Assembly (NCBI RefSeq): GCF_001425445.1
Contig: NZ_LMQU01000009.1
Span: forward strand, 203,817-267,816
DNA: 64,000 nucleotides
Direction: 5' to 3'
Origin: Devosia sp. Leaf420
GTDB lineage: Bacteria > Pseudomonadota > Alphaproteobacteria > Rhizobiales > Devosiaceae
Of this stretch, positions 47,566-56,568 are shown piece after piece (within the stretch, counting starts at the first letter, position 1; each line of letters begins with the position of its first letter). Made by a program: the position numbers and the translations under genes. Below the pieces are notes generated by a model. The model was not told the DNA's origin, did not search any database, and saw only the letters and a list, made by a program, of their open reading frames with translations.

Positions 47566-48462
47566 TTATAGCACCACGATCCCTGCATGCTTCGCCTTGT
47601 TCTCGGGCTCGACATGGATAGTGATCTGCACGTCTTCGACGGCTTCGCGCAGCTTGGCTTCGATGTCGTCGCAGATTTTGTGGGCGGTATCGACGGTCAT
47701 GGCGCCGGGGACGACGAGGTGGAAGTCGATGAAGGTCAGCTTGCCGGCCTGGCGGGTGCGGATGTCATGGGCTTCGATGGCGCCATCGGCGTTCTGGGCG
47801 ATGACGTCGCGAATGGATTTCTGGGTTTCGGGCGGCACGGCGACGTCCATGAGGCCACCGACGCTTTCGCGAATGACGCCCCAACCGGACCAGAGAATGT
47901 TGAGCGCAACGAGGGCGGCGAGGACTGCGTCGAGCGCGGCAATGCCGGTCATGTAGACGAGCGCGAGGCCGACGATAACGCCGAAGGTCGAGACCACATC
48001 GGTCATCAGATGCTTGGCGTCGGCAACGAGCGCCGGGGAGCGGACGCGATTGCCATAGCGGCGGAGATATTGCGCCCAACCGAGATTGATGAGGGTCGCG
48101 AAGACGCTGATGGCAATGCCTTCGACGGGCGCCTCGGGGAGCTCGGGATTGATGAAGCCAAAATAGGCTTCGCGGAGGATCAGAATCGCGGCGACGATGA
48201 TCATGACGCCAACGAGCACAGCCGAAAAATATTCAGCCTTGTGATAGCCATAGGGCAGGGAGGCGTCGGCCGGGCGCTGCGAGAGGCGCACGGCGATCAG
48301 CGCCAGAATGGCGGTGACGACGTTGACGATTGATTCCAGCGCATCGGAATAAAGCGCGATCGAGCCTGTGAAGCGCCAGGCGAGGAGTTTTAGGCCAAGC
48401 ACCAGGATGCCGACGCCGAGGCTGATCGCCGCTATGGTCAGCGTTCTATTGGTGACGGCCAT
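47566..48462 (-). CDS. Cation diffusion facilitator (CDF) family transporter
   Basis: Inner-membrane divalent-cation exporter of 298 residues: six membrane segments (about 5-210) and a cytoplasmic C-terminal domain (about 215-298). In TM5 the metal pair HxxxD is present (DAKHLMTDVVST), but the TM2 pair reads E-x3-N (DALESIVNVV), where D/H and D are usual. A His-containing stretch DFHLVVPGAMTV lies in the C-terminal domain. The ATG at 48462 is preferred to 48552. Cation unknown (zinc, iron or manganese possible). Confidence 0.88.
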   Translation of the reverse strand: MAVTNRTLTIAAISLGVGILVLGLKLLAWRFTGSIALYSDALESIVNVVTAILALIAVRLSQRPADASLPYGYHKAEYFSAVLVGVMIIVAAILILREAYFGFINPELPEAPVEGIAISVFATLINLGWAQYLRRYGNRVRSPALVADAKHLMTDVVSTFGVIVGLALVYMTGIAALDAVLAALVALNILWSGWGVIRESVGGLMDVAVPPETQKSIRDVIAQNADGAIEAHDIRTRQAGKLTFIDFHLVVPGAMTVDTAHKICDDIEAKLREAVEDVQITIHVEPENKAKHAGIVVL

Positions 48463-48647
48463 GATGGGAACTCCGCAAGCGTGAGCGCGGCCCATAGCGG
48501 CAATGTCTTCTGCCCGCAAGTGCTTGTATTTGCGAGTGATTTTCAGAAGCATTTCTATCTGGGCGGGCGCAGGGCAAGCCCTTGATCTCGCATGCTTTCT
48601 TCTCGAGGGATCGGTGAATGTCCCTCAAAAGCCCGCGAATATTTCTG

Positions 48648-49181
48648 TCAGTTTTCGATCGGCGGCGTCTCGCCCTTGAGAGTGAGCGGCAGGCCGGCGG
48701 CGATGAAGTAGACATCGTCGCAGATTTCGCCGAGGCGTTGATGGGTCGAGCCGGCCAGATCGCGAAAAGTGCGGGTCAGGGGATCTTCTGGGCTGATGCC
48801 GAGACCGAGTTCATTGCTGACGAGCACGACTTTCGAGGTTTTGAATTCGACGAGCGTGGCGCAAAGTTCGCTGACGGCAGTCGCGACGTCCTCGCCCGAT
48901 ACGAGCATGTTGTTGATCCAGAGCGTTACGCAATCGATCAGGATGACATCGTGCTTTTCGCCTGCCTGGAGAATGGCGTGCGAGATCTGCATGGGCTCCT
49001 CGCGCAGATCGAACCGGCCGGCGCGGCGGGCGCGATGGCTTTGCACGCGGTCGCGCATGTCATCATCAAGCGCTTCGGTGGTTGCGAGATAGAGCGGTTT
49101 GCTGCCTGAGCGCATGGCCAGTCGTTCGGCAAAGGCGGTCTTGCCAGACCGGGCTCCACCCAAAACCAATGTGTGCCGCAT
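48648..49181 (-). CDS. cobU: Bifunctional adenosylcobinamide kinase / guanylyltransferase
   Basis: Cobalamin nucleotide-loop assembly enzyme of 177 residues. P-loop LVLGGARSGKTAFAE, the conserved LATTEALDDDMRDRVQSHRARR stretch, and LIDCVTLWINNML with VSNELGLGISP are intact. GGAGGAGA lies upstream of the ATG at 49181. It stands alone here; no other cobalamin gene is in the window, and I do not see a clear cobalamin riboswitch upstream. Confidence 0.93.
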   Translation of the reverse strand: MRHTLVLGGARSGKTAFAERLAMRSGSKPLYLATTEALDDDMRDRVQSHRARRAGRFDLREEPMQISHAILQAGEKHDVILIDCVTLWINNMLVSGEDVATAVSELCATLVEFKTSKVVLVSNELGLGISPEDPLTRTFRDLAGSTHQRLGEICDDVYFIAAGLPLTLKGETPPIEN

Positions 49182-49337
49182 GGAAGTCTCCTCCGCATGC
49201 CGCCGCCACCAGCGCGGCAGCAAGACGTCTCAAAACCATTTGCGGGGCCGAGATGTTCCCGGGTTTCGTGAAATGGATGGAGGTAAGCCGGCTGCTGTTC
49301 TGAGTGAGAGACTCAGTTAGATGAGGCTCAAACGCAT

Positions 49338-50003
49338 ATGGATATGAACGCGCCCATGGCCGAAACCGACCTCTATCTGCCGCTCAAAGCCTTTATGGAA
49401 AGCGCGGGATATGTGGTCAAGGGCGAGGTCAATGGATGCGATCTGGTCGGGGTGACCAATGACGATCCGCCAGTGATCGTCGTTTGCGAAATGAAGCTGG
49501 CCTTCAATCTCGAGCTTGTCATGCAGGCGGTGCAGCGCGCGACCTATACCGATGAAGTGTGGCTCGCGGCGCGGGCGGCGAAAACAGCGAAGGGGCGCGA
49601 GCACGATGCGCGTTTTCGCAATCTCTGCCGGCGGCTGGGCTTTGGGATGCTGACGGTTTCCGAGGCTGGAGCGGTCAATGTCGTGGTGGCGCCCTTTGCG
49701 GTGACGCCACGCAAGGATGCCAAGAAGCGATCGCGCCTTCTTGACGAACACAAGCGGCGCATCGGTGATCCGCAAAAGGGCGGGGGACGCGGCAAGCCGA
49801 TCATGACCGCCTATCGGCAAGACTGCATCCTCTGCGCCACGGCACTTTTGAGCGGGTCGCAGAGCCCGAAACAATTGAAGCCACTCGTGGCGCGGGCCGC
49901 AACGATTCTGCGGAGCAATGTCTATGGCTGGTTCGTGCGGGAAAGCCGGGGCATCTATGGCCTGACCGATCTCGGCCGGGCCGCGGTGCAGCCGCAGGAA
50001 TAA
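49338..50003 (+). CDS. DUF2161 protein, putative PD-(D/E)XK nuclease fold
   Basis: Cytoplasmic protein of 221 residues. The N-terminal half (GEVNGCDLVGVTNDDPPVIVVCEMKLAFN) shows a D...E-x-K arrangement as in PD-(D/E)XK nucleases, and a C-terminal winged-helix-like part (RQDCILCATALLSGSQSPKQLKP) follows. Matches the DUF2161 family, described as putative phosphodiesterases. No restriction-modification or defence gene is adjacent. Divergent from cobU, with an ATG at 49356 as an alternative start. Confidence 0.78.
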   Translation: MDMNAPMAETDLYLPLKAFMESAGYVVKGEVNGCDLVGVTNDDPPVIVVCEMKLAFNLELVMQAVQRATYTDEVWLAARAAKTAKGREHDARFRNLCRRLGFGMLTVSEAGAVNVVVAPFAVTPRKDAKKRSRLLDEHKRRIGDPQKGGGRGKPIMTAYRQDCILCATALLSGSQSPKQLKPLVARAATILRSNVYGWFVRESRGIYGLTDLGRAAVQPQE

Positions 50004-50173
50004 TCGGACCGCAGCGATGAGAAGGTGGTCGTTTTTCTGCCTTATACTACTTTCGTCTTAGCTTCTTTCGCACTATGGTCCGCGCGAAACTGACACCTTA
50101 GGGTGTGGCCGCTTCGGGTGAACGCCGCTTCGCGCCGAATCAAGCAGCCCCATCCCTTTCACGGAGAAACCGC

Positions 50174-51115
50174 GTGGCCCGATATTATCTTGGCGTTGAC
50201 GGCGGTGGCACCAATTGCCGCGTGCGTTTGGCCGACGAAAATCTGGTGACGCTGGCCGAAGTGAAGAACGGCCGTTCCAATCTGCAGATCGACGATGGTG
50301 AACCGGCCTATAAGGCGATCCTCGACGGTACCCGCGATGTGTTCAAAGCGGCCGGGATCGACTATGCCGAGACCGCCAATACCTATGCCTGCTTCGGCAT
50401 GGCGGGTGGGCGTATGGATACGGCGCGGGCCGAGTTCGCCGCGCGCGCTTGGCCCTTTGCCGGCGTCACAGTTTACGACGATATCGACATTGCCCATGCC
50501 GGCGCGCTTGCGGGCGGCGAAGGCGGGGTCGTTATCATCGGCACCGGCTCTGCTGCCATGTCGATCGTTGGCGGCAAGCGCTATCAGGCTGGCGGCTGGG
50601 GCTTTCATATCGGCGACCAGATGTCGGGCGCGATTCTTGGCCGGGAACTGGCGCGCTATGCCGTCGAGGCAGAAGACGGTCTCGTCGAAGGCTCGCCGCT
50701 GACCGAAGCGGTGGTAGCTGCGCTGGGCGGCGATAATCAGGCCGTGATGACCTGGTCTTTTGCCACCGAAATGGATTTAAAACTCTTGAGCCGCGATGAC
50801 AGCGAAGGGTGCGATGACGCCCTGATCGGCCGCGCGCCCGGCGAGTTCGGCAAACTCATGCCGCTCTGGTTCGAACATCTAGAGCGGAACGATCCAGTCG
50901 CGCTCAAATTGCTCGATATCCAGATGAGCTATATCGACACCTATGTGCGCTGGTTCAAATCGCACGATGCCAAGGTGATGGCCATTGTTGGTGGCCTTGG
51001 GCAGCGGCTCTTTCCGCGCCTCACCGAACGCTATGGTGACTTTGTCGCCCTGCCGCAATTCGAGCCCCTGCATGGCGCGGTCATCCTCGCCAAGCAAAAT
51101 GTCGCTTCAAACTAG
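50174..51115 (+). CDS. BadF/BadG-type ATPase, probable glucosamine/N-acetylglucosamine kinase
   Basis: Sugar-kinase-like protein of 313 residues with an actin-type ATPase fold. Phosphate-1 motif YYLGVDGGGTNCRVRLAD and a second motif GGVVIIGTGSAAMSIV fit the BadF/BadG/BcrA/BcrD family, whose single-gene members are mostly N-acetylglucosamine or glucosamine kinases. GTG start at 50174 with GGAGA upstream. Twelve bases before zwf, so a sugar would enter the Entner-Doudoroff route as its phosphate. Exact substrate inferred. Confidence 0.8.
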   Translation: MARYYLGVDGGGTNCRVRLADENLVTLAEVKNGRSNLQIDDGEPAYKAILDGTRDVFKAAGIDYAETANTYACFGMAGGRMDTARAEFAARAWPFAGVTVYDDIDIAHAGALAGGEGGVVIIGTGSAAMSIVGGKRYQAGGWGFHIGDQMSGAILGRELARYAVEAEDGLVEGSPLTEAVVAALGGDNQAVMTWSFATEMDLKLLSRDDSEGCDDALIGRAPGEFGKLMPLWFEHLERNDPVALKLLDIQMSYIDTYVRWFKSHDAKVMAIVGGLGQRLFPRLTERYGDFVALPQFEPLHGAVILAKQNVASN

Positions 51116-51127
51116 GGACCTTGCCCC

Positions 51128-52612
51128 GTGTCCAGCCGTATCATCCCCGTCCAGCCCTTTGACTATGTGGTGTTTGGCGCCACGGGTGACCTGACCAAGC
51201 GCAAGCTCGTTCCTGCGCTCTATCACCGCTTCAAGGACGGCCAGTTCGACGAACAGAGCCGCATCATCGGCGCGTCGCGCTCAAAGCTGACCGAAGCCGA
51301 TTTCCAGACGTCCGTTCGCGATGCGATCAGCCAGTTCGTCGAAAAGGAATATCAGGACGCAGCGACCATCGAGCGCTTCGTCAAGATCTGCACCTACGTG
51401 CCGGTTGATGCCTCGAAGCCCGAGGAATCGGGCGATCTCGGCAAGGCGCTGCGCAATGATCCAAAGATCGTGCGCGCCTTTTACCTCGCCGTGGCGCCGG
51501 ACCTGTTCGAGCCGATCGCCGAATATCTGGCGGCCAAGAAGCTTTATCGCCGCGACGCGCGCGTCGTGATCGAAAAGCCGCTCGGCCACGATCTCACCTC
51601 GTCCAAGGCAATCAACGACGGCGTGGCCAAGATCTTCAAGGAAGATCAGGTCTATCGCATCGACCATTATCTCGGCAAAGAGACGGTGCAGAACCTCCTG
51701 GCCCTGCGCTTTGCCAATACGCTCTTCGAGCCAGTCTGGAATTCGGCCCATATCGACCACGTTCAGTTGACCGTGGCCGAAAGCGTCGGCGCCGGTACGC
51801 GCGGCTATTATGACGAGAGCGGCGCGCTCCGCGACATGATCCAGAACCACATGCTGCAGCTTCTCTGCCTTGTGGCCATGGAGCCCCCGGCTTCGGACGA
51901 AGCCAATGCGCTGCGCGACGAAAAGCTGAAGGTGCTGCGGGCGCTGCGGCCGATCGTCAATGGCGAAGTCGCCAAATCGACCGTGCGCGGCCAGTATCGC
52001 GGCGTGTCCTCGGAAGCGACTTCGGTTGCCGGCTATCAGGACGAACTGCCGGAAGAAAAGAAGGGCAGCCGCACCGAGACCTTCGTGGCGCTCAAGGCCA
52101 ATATCGACAACTGGCGCTGGGCCGGCGTGCCGTTTTATCTCCGCACCGGCAAGCGCATGGCCGAGCGTGTCTCGGAAATCTGCATCCAGTTCAAGCCCAT
52201 TCCACACTCGATCTTCGACCATGCCGAGGGCGCGCCCAAGCCCAACAAGCTGATCATGCGCCTCCAACCCAATGAGGGCGTCAAGCTCCTCATGATGATC
52301 AAGGATCCAGGGCCCGGCGGCATGCGCCTCCGCGAAGTGCCGCTCAACCTCTCCTTTGCCGAGACTTTTGCCGAGCGTACGCCGGAGGCCTATGAGCGCC
52401 TCCTGATGGACGTGGTGCGCGGTAGCCAGACGCTGTTCATGCGTCGCGACGAATTGGAAGCGGCCTGGATGTGGGTCGATCCGATCCGCGAAGCCTGGGA
52501 TCGCTCGAGCGAGCCGCCGCAGACCTATACGGCCGGCACCTGGGGCCCGAGCGGCGCCGTGGCGCTGATCGAGCGCGATGGCCGCTCCTGGTATGAGGGT
52601 GCGCTCTCGTGA
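51128..52612 (+). CDS. zwf: Glucose-6-phosphate 1-dehydrogenase
   Basis: NADP-dependent enzyme oxidising glucose-6-phosphate to 6-phosphogluconolactone; 494 residues, normal length. Coenzyme motif VVFGATGDLTKRKL and active-site RIDHYLGKETVQN (catalytic His) are intact. Start is GTG 51128. The gene overlaps pgl by four bases (GTGA at 52609-52612). Second gene of the kinase-zwf-pgl-edd unit feeding the Entner-Doudoroff pathway. Confidence 0.97.
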   Translation: MSSRIIPVQPFDYVVFGATGDLTKRKLVPALYHRFKDGQFDEQSRIIGASRSKLTEADFQTSVRDAISQFVEKEYQDAATIERFVKICTYVPVDASKPEESGDLGKALRNDPKIVRAFYLAVAPDLFEPIAEYLAAKKLYRRDARVVIEKPLGHDLTSSKAINDGVAKIFKEDQVYRIDHYLGKETVQNLLALRFANTLFEPVWNSAHIDHVQLTVAESVGAGTRGYYDESGALRDMIQNHMLQLLCLVAMEPPASDEANALRDEKLKVLRALRPIVNGEVAKSTVRGQYRGVSSEATSVAGYQDELPEEKKGSRTETFVALKANIDNWRWAGVPFYLRTGKRMAERVSEICIQFKPIPHSIFDHAEGAPKPNKLIMRLQPNEGVKLLMMIKDPGPGGMRLREVPLNLSFAETFAERTPEAYERLLMDVVRGSQTLFMRRDELEAAWMWVDPIREAWDRSSEPPQTYTAGTWGPSGAVALIERDGRSWYEGALS

Positions 52613-53304
52613 CCCTCGATCGCCGCACCTTTGCCGACCGGCCGACCCTCGCCAAGGAATTGGCGGAAGCCGTAGCCGATCGCATTCGCACCGCGATTGC
52701 CGAGCGCGGCGAGGCGGCGATTGCCGTCAGTGGTGGTTCGACGCCCGGTAAGTTCTTCATGGCGCTGGGTAAGTTCAGGGACATCGACTGGACAAAGGTC
52801 ATCGTGACCTTGGTCGATGAACGCTGGGTCGACGAAACCAGCGATCGTTCCAATGCGCTGCTGGTCAACGAGAAGATGCTGCAAGGCCCGGCGGCCGTCG
52901 CCCGGTTCGTGCCGCTATATTCGGGTGGCGACGAGCCGACGTCCGATGCCGTGGCCAAGACCAATGCACTCGTCGGCGCGCTGCCAAAGCCTTTTGCCGC
53001 CGTGATCCTCGGCATGGGCAATGACGGACATACGGCGAGCTTTTTTCCGGGCGGCGATACGCTTGACGAAGCGCTGACGGCAACGGGCCCGACCCTTGCT
53101 ATTCACGCGCCGGGCGCGGGCGAACCGCGCATCACCTTTACCCTGCCGCGCCTTTTGGAAACCGATGGCCTCTATCTTCACATCGAGGGAGAGGAAAAGG
53201 CCACGGTGCTCGAAAAGGCGCTCGGCGACGGACCGGTCGACGAGATGCCGATCCGCGCTGTGCTGCGCTCGGGCGCGCCGCTTTCAGTTTACTGGTCTCC
53301 TTGA
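52609..53304 (+). CDS. pgl: 6-phosphogluconolactonase
   Basis: Hydrolyses 6-phosphogluconolactone to 6-phosphogluconate; 231 residues. Conserved [31 protein letters not shown] and [16 protein letters not shown] blocks. GTG start overlaps the zwf stop as GTGA, so translation is probably coupled. Same operon as edd, 124 bases downstream. Confidence 0.96.
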   Translation: MTLDRRTFADRPTLAKELAEAVADRIRTAIAERGEAAIAVSGGSTPGKFFMALGKFRDIDWTKVIVTLVDERWVDETSDRSNALLVNEKMLQGPAAVARFVPLYSGGDEPTSDAVAKTNALVGALPKPFAAVILGMGNDGHTASFFPGGDTLDEALTATGPTLAIHAPGAGEPRITFTLPRLLETDGLYLHIEGEEKATVLEKALGDGPVDEMPIRAVLRSGAPLSVYWSP

Positions 53305-53428
53305 GCCCCTGGGGCGGTCCCCAATCGACCGCTCCGGCCGCGCCTGGTGGCTAGTCATCGTTGCAAGGCTTCTCCGCGCCAGCGGCCCCCCCCTTTGGCG
53401 CGTCCTTGCCCTATATGGAGAAATGACC

Positions 53429-55243
53429 ATGACCGTCCGCCAGGCCATCAAGGACGTGACCGACCGCATTGCGGCCCGCAGCCAGGATACGCGCCGCGAC
53501 TATCTCGCGCGCATCGAGTCAGCCCGGGAAGCAGGCGTGCATCGCTCGAGCCTTTCCTGCGGCAACCTGGCCCACGCCTTTGCCGCATGCGCGCCCTCGG
53601 AAAAGGCTGCGCTGGCCGGAAACAAGACGCTGAACCTCGGCATCGTCACGAGCTACAACGACATGCTCTCGGCGCATCAGCCCTACCAATTCTATCCCGA
53701 CATCATCAAGGAAGCGGCGCGTGAAATGGGCGCGACGGCCCAGGTGGCGGGCGGCGTGCCGGCCATGTGCGACGGGGTAACCCAGGGCCAGCCGGGCATG
53801 GATTTGAGCCTCTTCTCGCGCGATGTGATTGCCATGGCAACGGCCATCGCGCTCTCGCACAATATGTTCGATGCCGGCGTCTATCTCGGGATTTGCGACA
53901 AGATCGTGCCCGGCCTCGTCATCGGCGCGCTGACCTTTGGGCACTTGCCGGCTGTGTTCGTGCCTGCAGGCCCGATGCCGTCAGGCATTCCCAATGACGA
54001 AAAGGCAAAAGTTCGCCAGCTTTATGCCGAGGGCAAGGTTGGCCGGGCCGAACTGCTCGAAGCCGAAAGCAAGTCCTACCATTCGGCGGGTACCTGCACC
54101 TTCTATGGCACGGCGAATTCGAACCAGATGCTCATGGAAATCATGGGCCTGCATCTGCCCGGCGCGAGCTTTGTCAATCCGGGTACGCCGCTGCGCGATG
54201 CGCTGACGCGCGAGGCGACCAAGCGGGCGCTGTCGCTGACGGCGCAGGGCAATGAATATACGCCGATCGGCCACATCGTCGATGAAAAGGCCATCGTCAA
54301 CGGGCTGGTCGGCCTTCATGCGACGGGCGGCTCGACCAATCACACCATGCACCTGATCGCCATGGCTGCGGCAGCGGGCCTGCAGGTGACCTGGGACGAT
54401 ATGAGCGACCTGTCGGATGCGACCCCACTCCTGGCGCGCGTCTATCCCAATGGCGTTGCTGACGTGAACCATTTCCACGCCGCGGGCGGCATGGGCTTCA
54501 TGATCCGCGAATTGCTCGAGGGCGGGTATCTCCACGAAGACGTCAAGACCGTCTGGGGTGCGGGGCTGTCCAATTACAGTGTCGAAGCCAAGTTGATCGA
54601 AAACAAGCTCGCTTTCGAACCGGCGCCGGCCGAAAGCGCGCTGCCCAAGGTTTTGACCAGCGTCAAGACGCCGTTCCAGCAGACGGGTGGTTTGAAACTT
54701 CTGACCGGCAATCTCGGCCGCTCGGTGATCAAGGTCTCCGCGGTCAAGCCGGAGCATCGCGTGGTCGAAGCGCCGGCGCGCGTGTTCCATAGCCAGGATG
54801 GCATGCAGGCGGCGTTCAAGGCGGGCGAACTGACTGGTGATTTCATCGCTGTTGTGCGCTTTTCGGGCCCCAAGGCGCTCGGCATGCCGGAATTGCACAA
54901 GCTGACACCATCGCTCGGCATTTTGCAGGATCGCGGCTTCAAGGTCGCCCTTTTGACGGACGGCCGCATGTCGGGCGCGTCGGGCAAGGTGCCGGCGGCG
55001 ATCCACATGACCCCGGAAGCCGTCGATGGCGGCCCGATCAGCAAGATCCGCGATGGCGACATGATCCGGCTCGATGCCAATGAAGGCACGCTGACTTTCC
55101 TCGGCGACGAGAAGGAATTCTTCTCGCGCACCCCGGCCTTGGAAGACCTGCGGCCGCAGCATTTTGGCATGGGCCGGGAGTTGTTTGCCGGGTTCCGGAG
55201 TCTGGTTGGTGTGGCCGATCGTGGAGCGAGTGTATTCGGCTGA
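53429..55243 (+). CDS. edd: Phosphogluconate dehydratase
   Basis: Iron-sulfur dehydratase of the Entner-Doudoroff pathway; 604 residues, normal length. The IlvD/Edd fold shows cluster-ligating cysteines in [25 protein letters not shown] and [14 protein letters not shown]. The ATG at 53429 has GGAG eight bases upstream; an ATG six bases earlier is less well placed. KDPG aldolase is not in the window. A CT/GA repeat follows. Confidence 0.97.
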   Translation: MTVRQAIKDVTDRIAARSQDTRRDYLARIESAREAGVHRSSLSCGNLAHAFAACAPSEKAALAGNKTLNLGIVTSYNDMLSAHQPYQFYPDIIKEAAREMGATAQVAGGVPAMCDGVTQGQPGMDLSLFSRDVIAMATAIALSHNMFDAGVYLGICDKIVPGLVIGALTFGHLPAVFVPAGPMPSGIPNDEKAKVRQLYAEGKVGRAELLEAESKSYHSAGTCTFYGTANSNQMLMEIMGLHLPGASFVNPGTPLRDALTREATKRALSLTAQGNEYTPIGHIVDEKAIVNGLVGLHATGGSTNHTMHLIAMAAAAGLQVTWDDMSDLSDATPLLARVYPNGVADVNHFHAAGGMGFMIRELLEGGYLHEDVKTVWGAGLSNYSVEAKLIENKLAFEPAPAESALPKVLTSVKTPFQQTGGLKLLTGNLGRSVIKVSAVKPEHRVVEAPARVFHSQDGMQAAFKAGELTGDFIAVVRFSGPKALGMPELHKLTPSLGILQDRGFKVALLTDGRMSGASGKVPAAIHMTPEAVDGGPISKIRDGDMIRLDANEGTLTFLGDEKEFFSRTPALEDLRPQHFGMGRELFAGFRSLVGVADRGASVFG

Positions 55244-55252
55244 GGCTGAATA

Positions 55253-55361
55253 ACCCCCACCTAACCTCCCCCTGGTAGGGGGAGGGATCTATCGAGTTTG
55301 CCGAGATTTTTGGGAGCCCCGATTCACTCCTCCCCCTAGAGGGGGAGGTTGGGTGGGGGTG
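55253..55361. repeat. CT/GA-rich inverted-repeat element, copy 4, supplying a stop codon
   Basis: Arms ACCCCCACCTAACCTCCCCC (left) and GGGGGAGGTTGGGTGGGGGT (right) with inner hairpins, between edd and the convergent citrate-synthase-like gene. The stop codon of the latter (55336-55338) and about its last eight codons lie in the right arm. Confidence 0.85.
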
Positions 55362-56484
55362 TCGGCACGCCCACATACCGCGCCCTTGGCCTGATCAGCG
55401 CGCCGGTTTCGATCTGCTCCAGCGCATGGGCCAGCCAGCCGACGCTGCGCGCCAGCGCGAAGATTTGCAGCGGGGCGTCTTCGGGGAGATCGCAGGTCGC
55501 GACTAAGGCGGAGAGGGCGAAGTCGATATTCGGCTTTTCGCCGCTCATGGCTTCGCCGACCTTGGCGAGTTCTGCAAAGAGTTTTGGGACTTCGAACGTC
55601 GCCATTAGTGCTGGTGCGCGGATGTCGTGGTCAGGATAAAGCCGGTGGCCGAAGCAGGGCAGGGGGCGGCCTTGGCGGAGGAGGCTCGAAATCGTGGCCT
55701 CGACGCCGTGGCGCTTGGCGTCACGGACGAGGGCGCCCATGCTGAGGCTGGCGGTGCCGTGGAGGGGACCAGATAAAGCTGCGAGGCCTGAAAGGACCGC
55801 GGCGGCCAAAGGTGCGCCGGTTGAGGCTGTGACGCGGGCGGCAAAGGTCGAGGCGTTGAGTTCGTGTTCGGCCAAGAGGACGAGGGCGCAGCGGAGGCTG
55901 TTTGCGGCGTCGGGGCGCTGCCATTGCATAGCGAGGCGCTCGTGGACTGGACCGGAACGGGCGCCGGTAATGGCCGAAGCGACGAGCGACACGACGAGGG
56001 TCGCGTCCTTGATCAAGACGCTGCGGGCGCGACCGATGGGCGGCATTTGCGTGGCGGCGAGTTCGGCGATCTGTCGATAGGCCGCGATCAGGCCGGCGCT
56101 GCTGCCGCTGCTGGTGATGGCGGCGAAGTCGATGGGGCCGGACGTGTTCCAGAGTAACGCCGCCATGTCCTCGAGCGTGGCGGATTTGGCGAGTGCGGCG
56201 ACGTCCTTACCGCGAATATAAAAGTGTCCATTGGCGACCGTTGAGATCGCCGTTTCGAGGACTGGCTCGCCCCAGGCGATGCTTTCGGCGGCGACGGTCG
56301 TTGCGGGGCGGCGGCCTTTTTGGCGCGCGGCGAGACGCTCGACATCGTCCTGACGATAAAGGCTGCGACGAGGATCATCGGGATCAGGACGCGCGGCGAT
56401 GCGGCCGCGGCTGACATTGGCGTAGAGCGTCTGCGGCTTGGTGCCGAGTAGACTCAGGGCTTGATCGGCCGATATCCAGCTCAT
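55336..56484 (-). CDS. Citrate-synthase-like protein with N-terminal HTH domain
   Basis: Fusion of 382 residues: an N-terminal MerR/excisionase-type DNA-binding domain (WISADQALSLLGTKPQTLYANVSRGRIAARPDPDDPRRSLYRQDDVERL, about 1-52) and a citrate synthase-type domain (about 75-372). The catalytic residues are visible: GPLHG, CFGHRLY and NIDF (His, His, Asp). Divergent from a second citrate-synthase-like gene, with a perfect 22-bp palindrome between them. Its C terminus reads into an inverted repeat. Likely a regulator-enzyme or heteromeric partner; substrate unknown. Confidence 0.85.
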   Translation of the reverse strand: MSWISADQALSLLGTKPQTLYANVSRGRIAARPDPDDPRRSLYRQDDVERLAARQKGRRPATTVAAESIAWGEPVLETAISTVANGHFYIRGKDVAALAKSATLEDMAALLWNTSGPIDFAAITSSGSSAGLIAAYRQIAELAATQMPPIGRARSVLIKDATLVVSLVASAITGARSGPVHERLAMQWQRPDAANSLRCALVLLAEHELNASTFAARVTASTGAPLAAAVLSGLAALSGPLHGTASLSMGALVRDAKRHGVEATISSLLRQGRPLPCFGHRLYPDHDIRAPALMATFEVPKLFAELAKVGEAMSGEKPNIDFALSALVATCDLPEDAPLQIFALARSVGWLAHALEQIETGALIRPRARYVGVPTPPPNLPL

Positions 56485-56508
56485 GGGGCCTCACATTGAT
56501 CAATTGCG

Positions 56509-56530
56509 TCAAGATTGACGTCAATCTTGA
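56509..56530. promoter_or_regulatory. Perfect 22-bp palindrome in the divergent citrate-synthase promoter
   Basis: TCAAGATTGAC followed by its exact reverse complement, 84-bp gap between the two start codons. A ten-base palindrome ATTGATCAAT sits at 56495-56504 with the same TTGA/TCAA half-site. Strong operator candidate, most simply for the HTH domain of the adjacent protein. Confidence 0.7.
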
Positions 56531-56568
56531 TAAGGCCAATCTATCGTCAAAGACGAAGGAGACGCAAC

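Noticed and set aside
49182..49330. Cobalamin riboswitch upstream of cobU
   Set aside because: I looked for the B12-box and conserved core in the leader and did not find a convincing match.
53981..55162. 393-codon open frame on the minus strand
   Set aside because: Antisense to edd.
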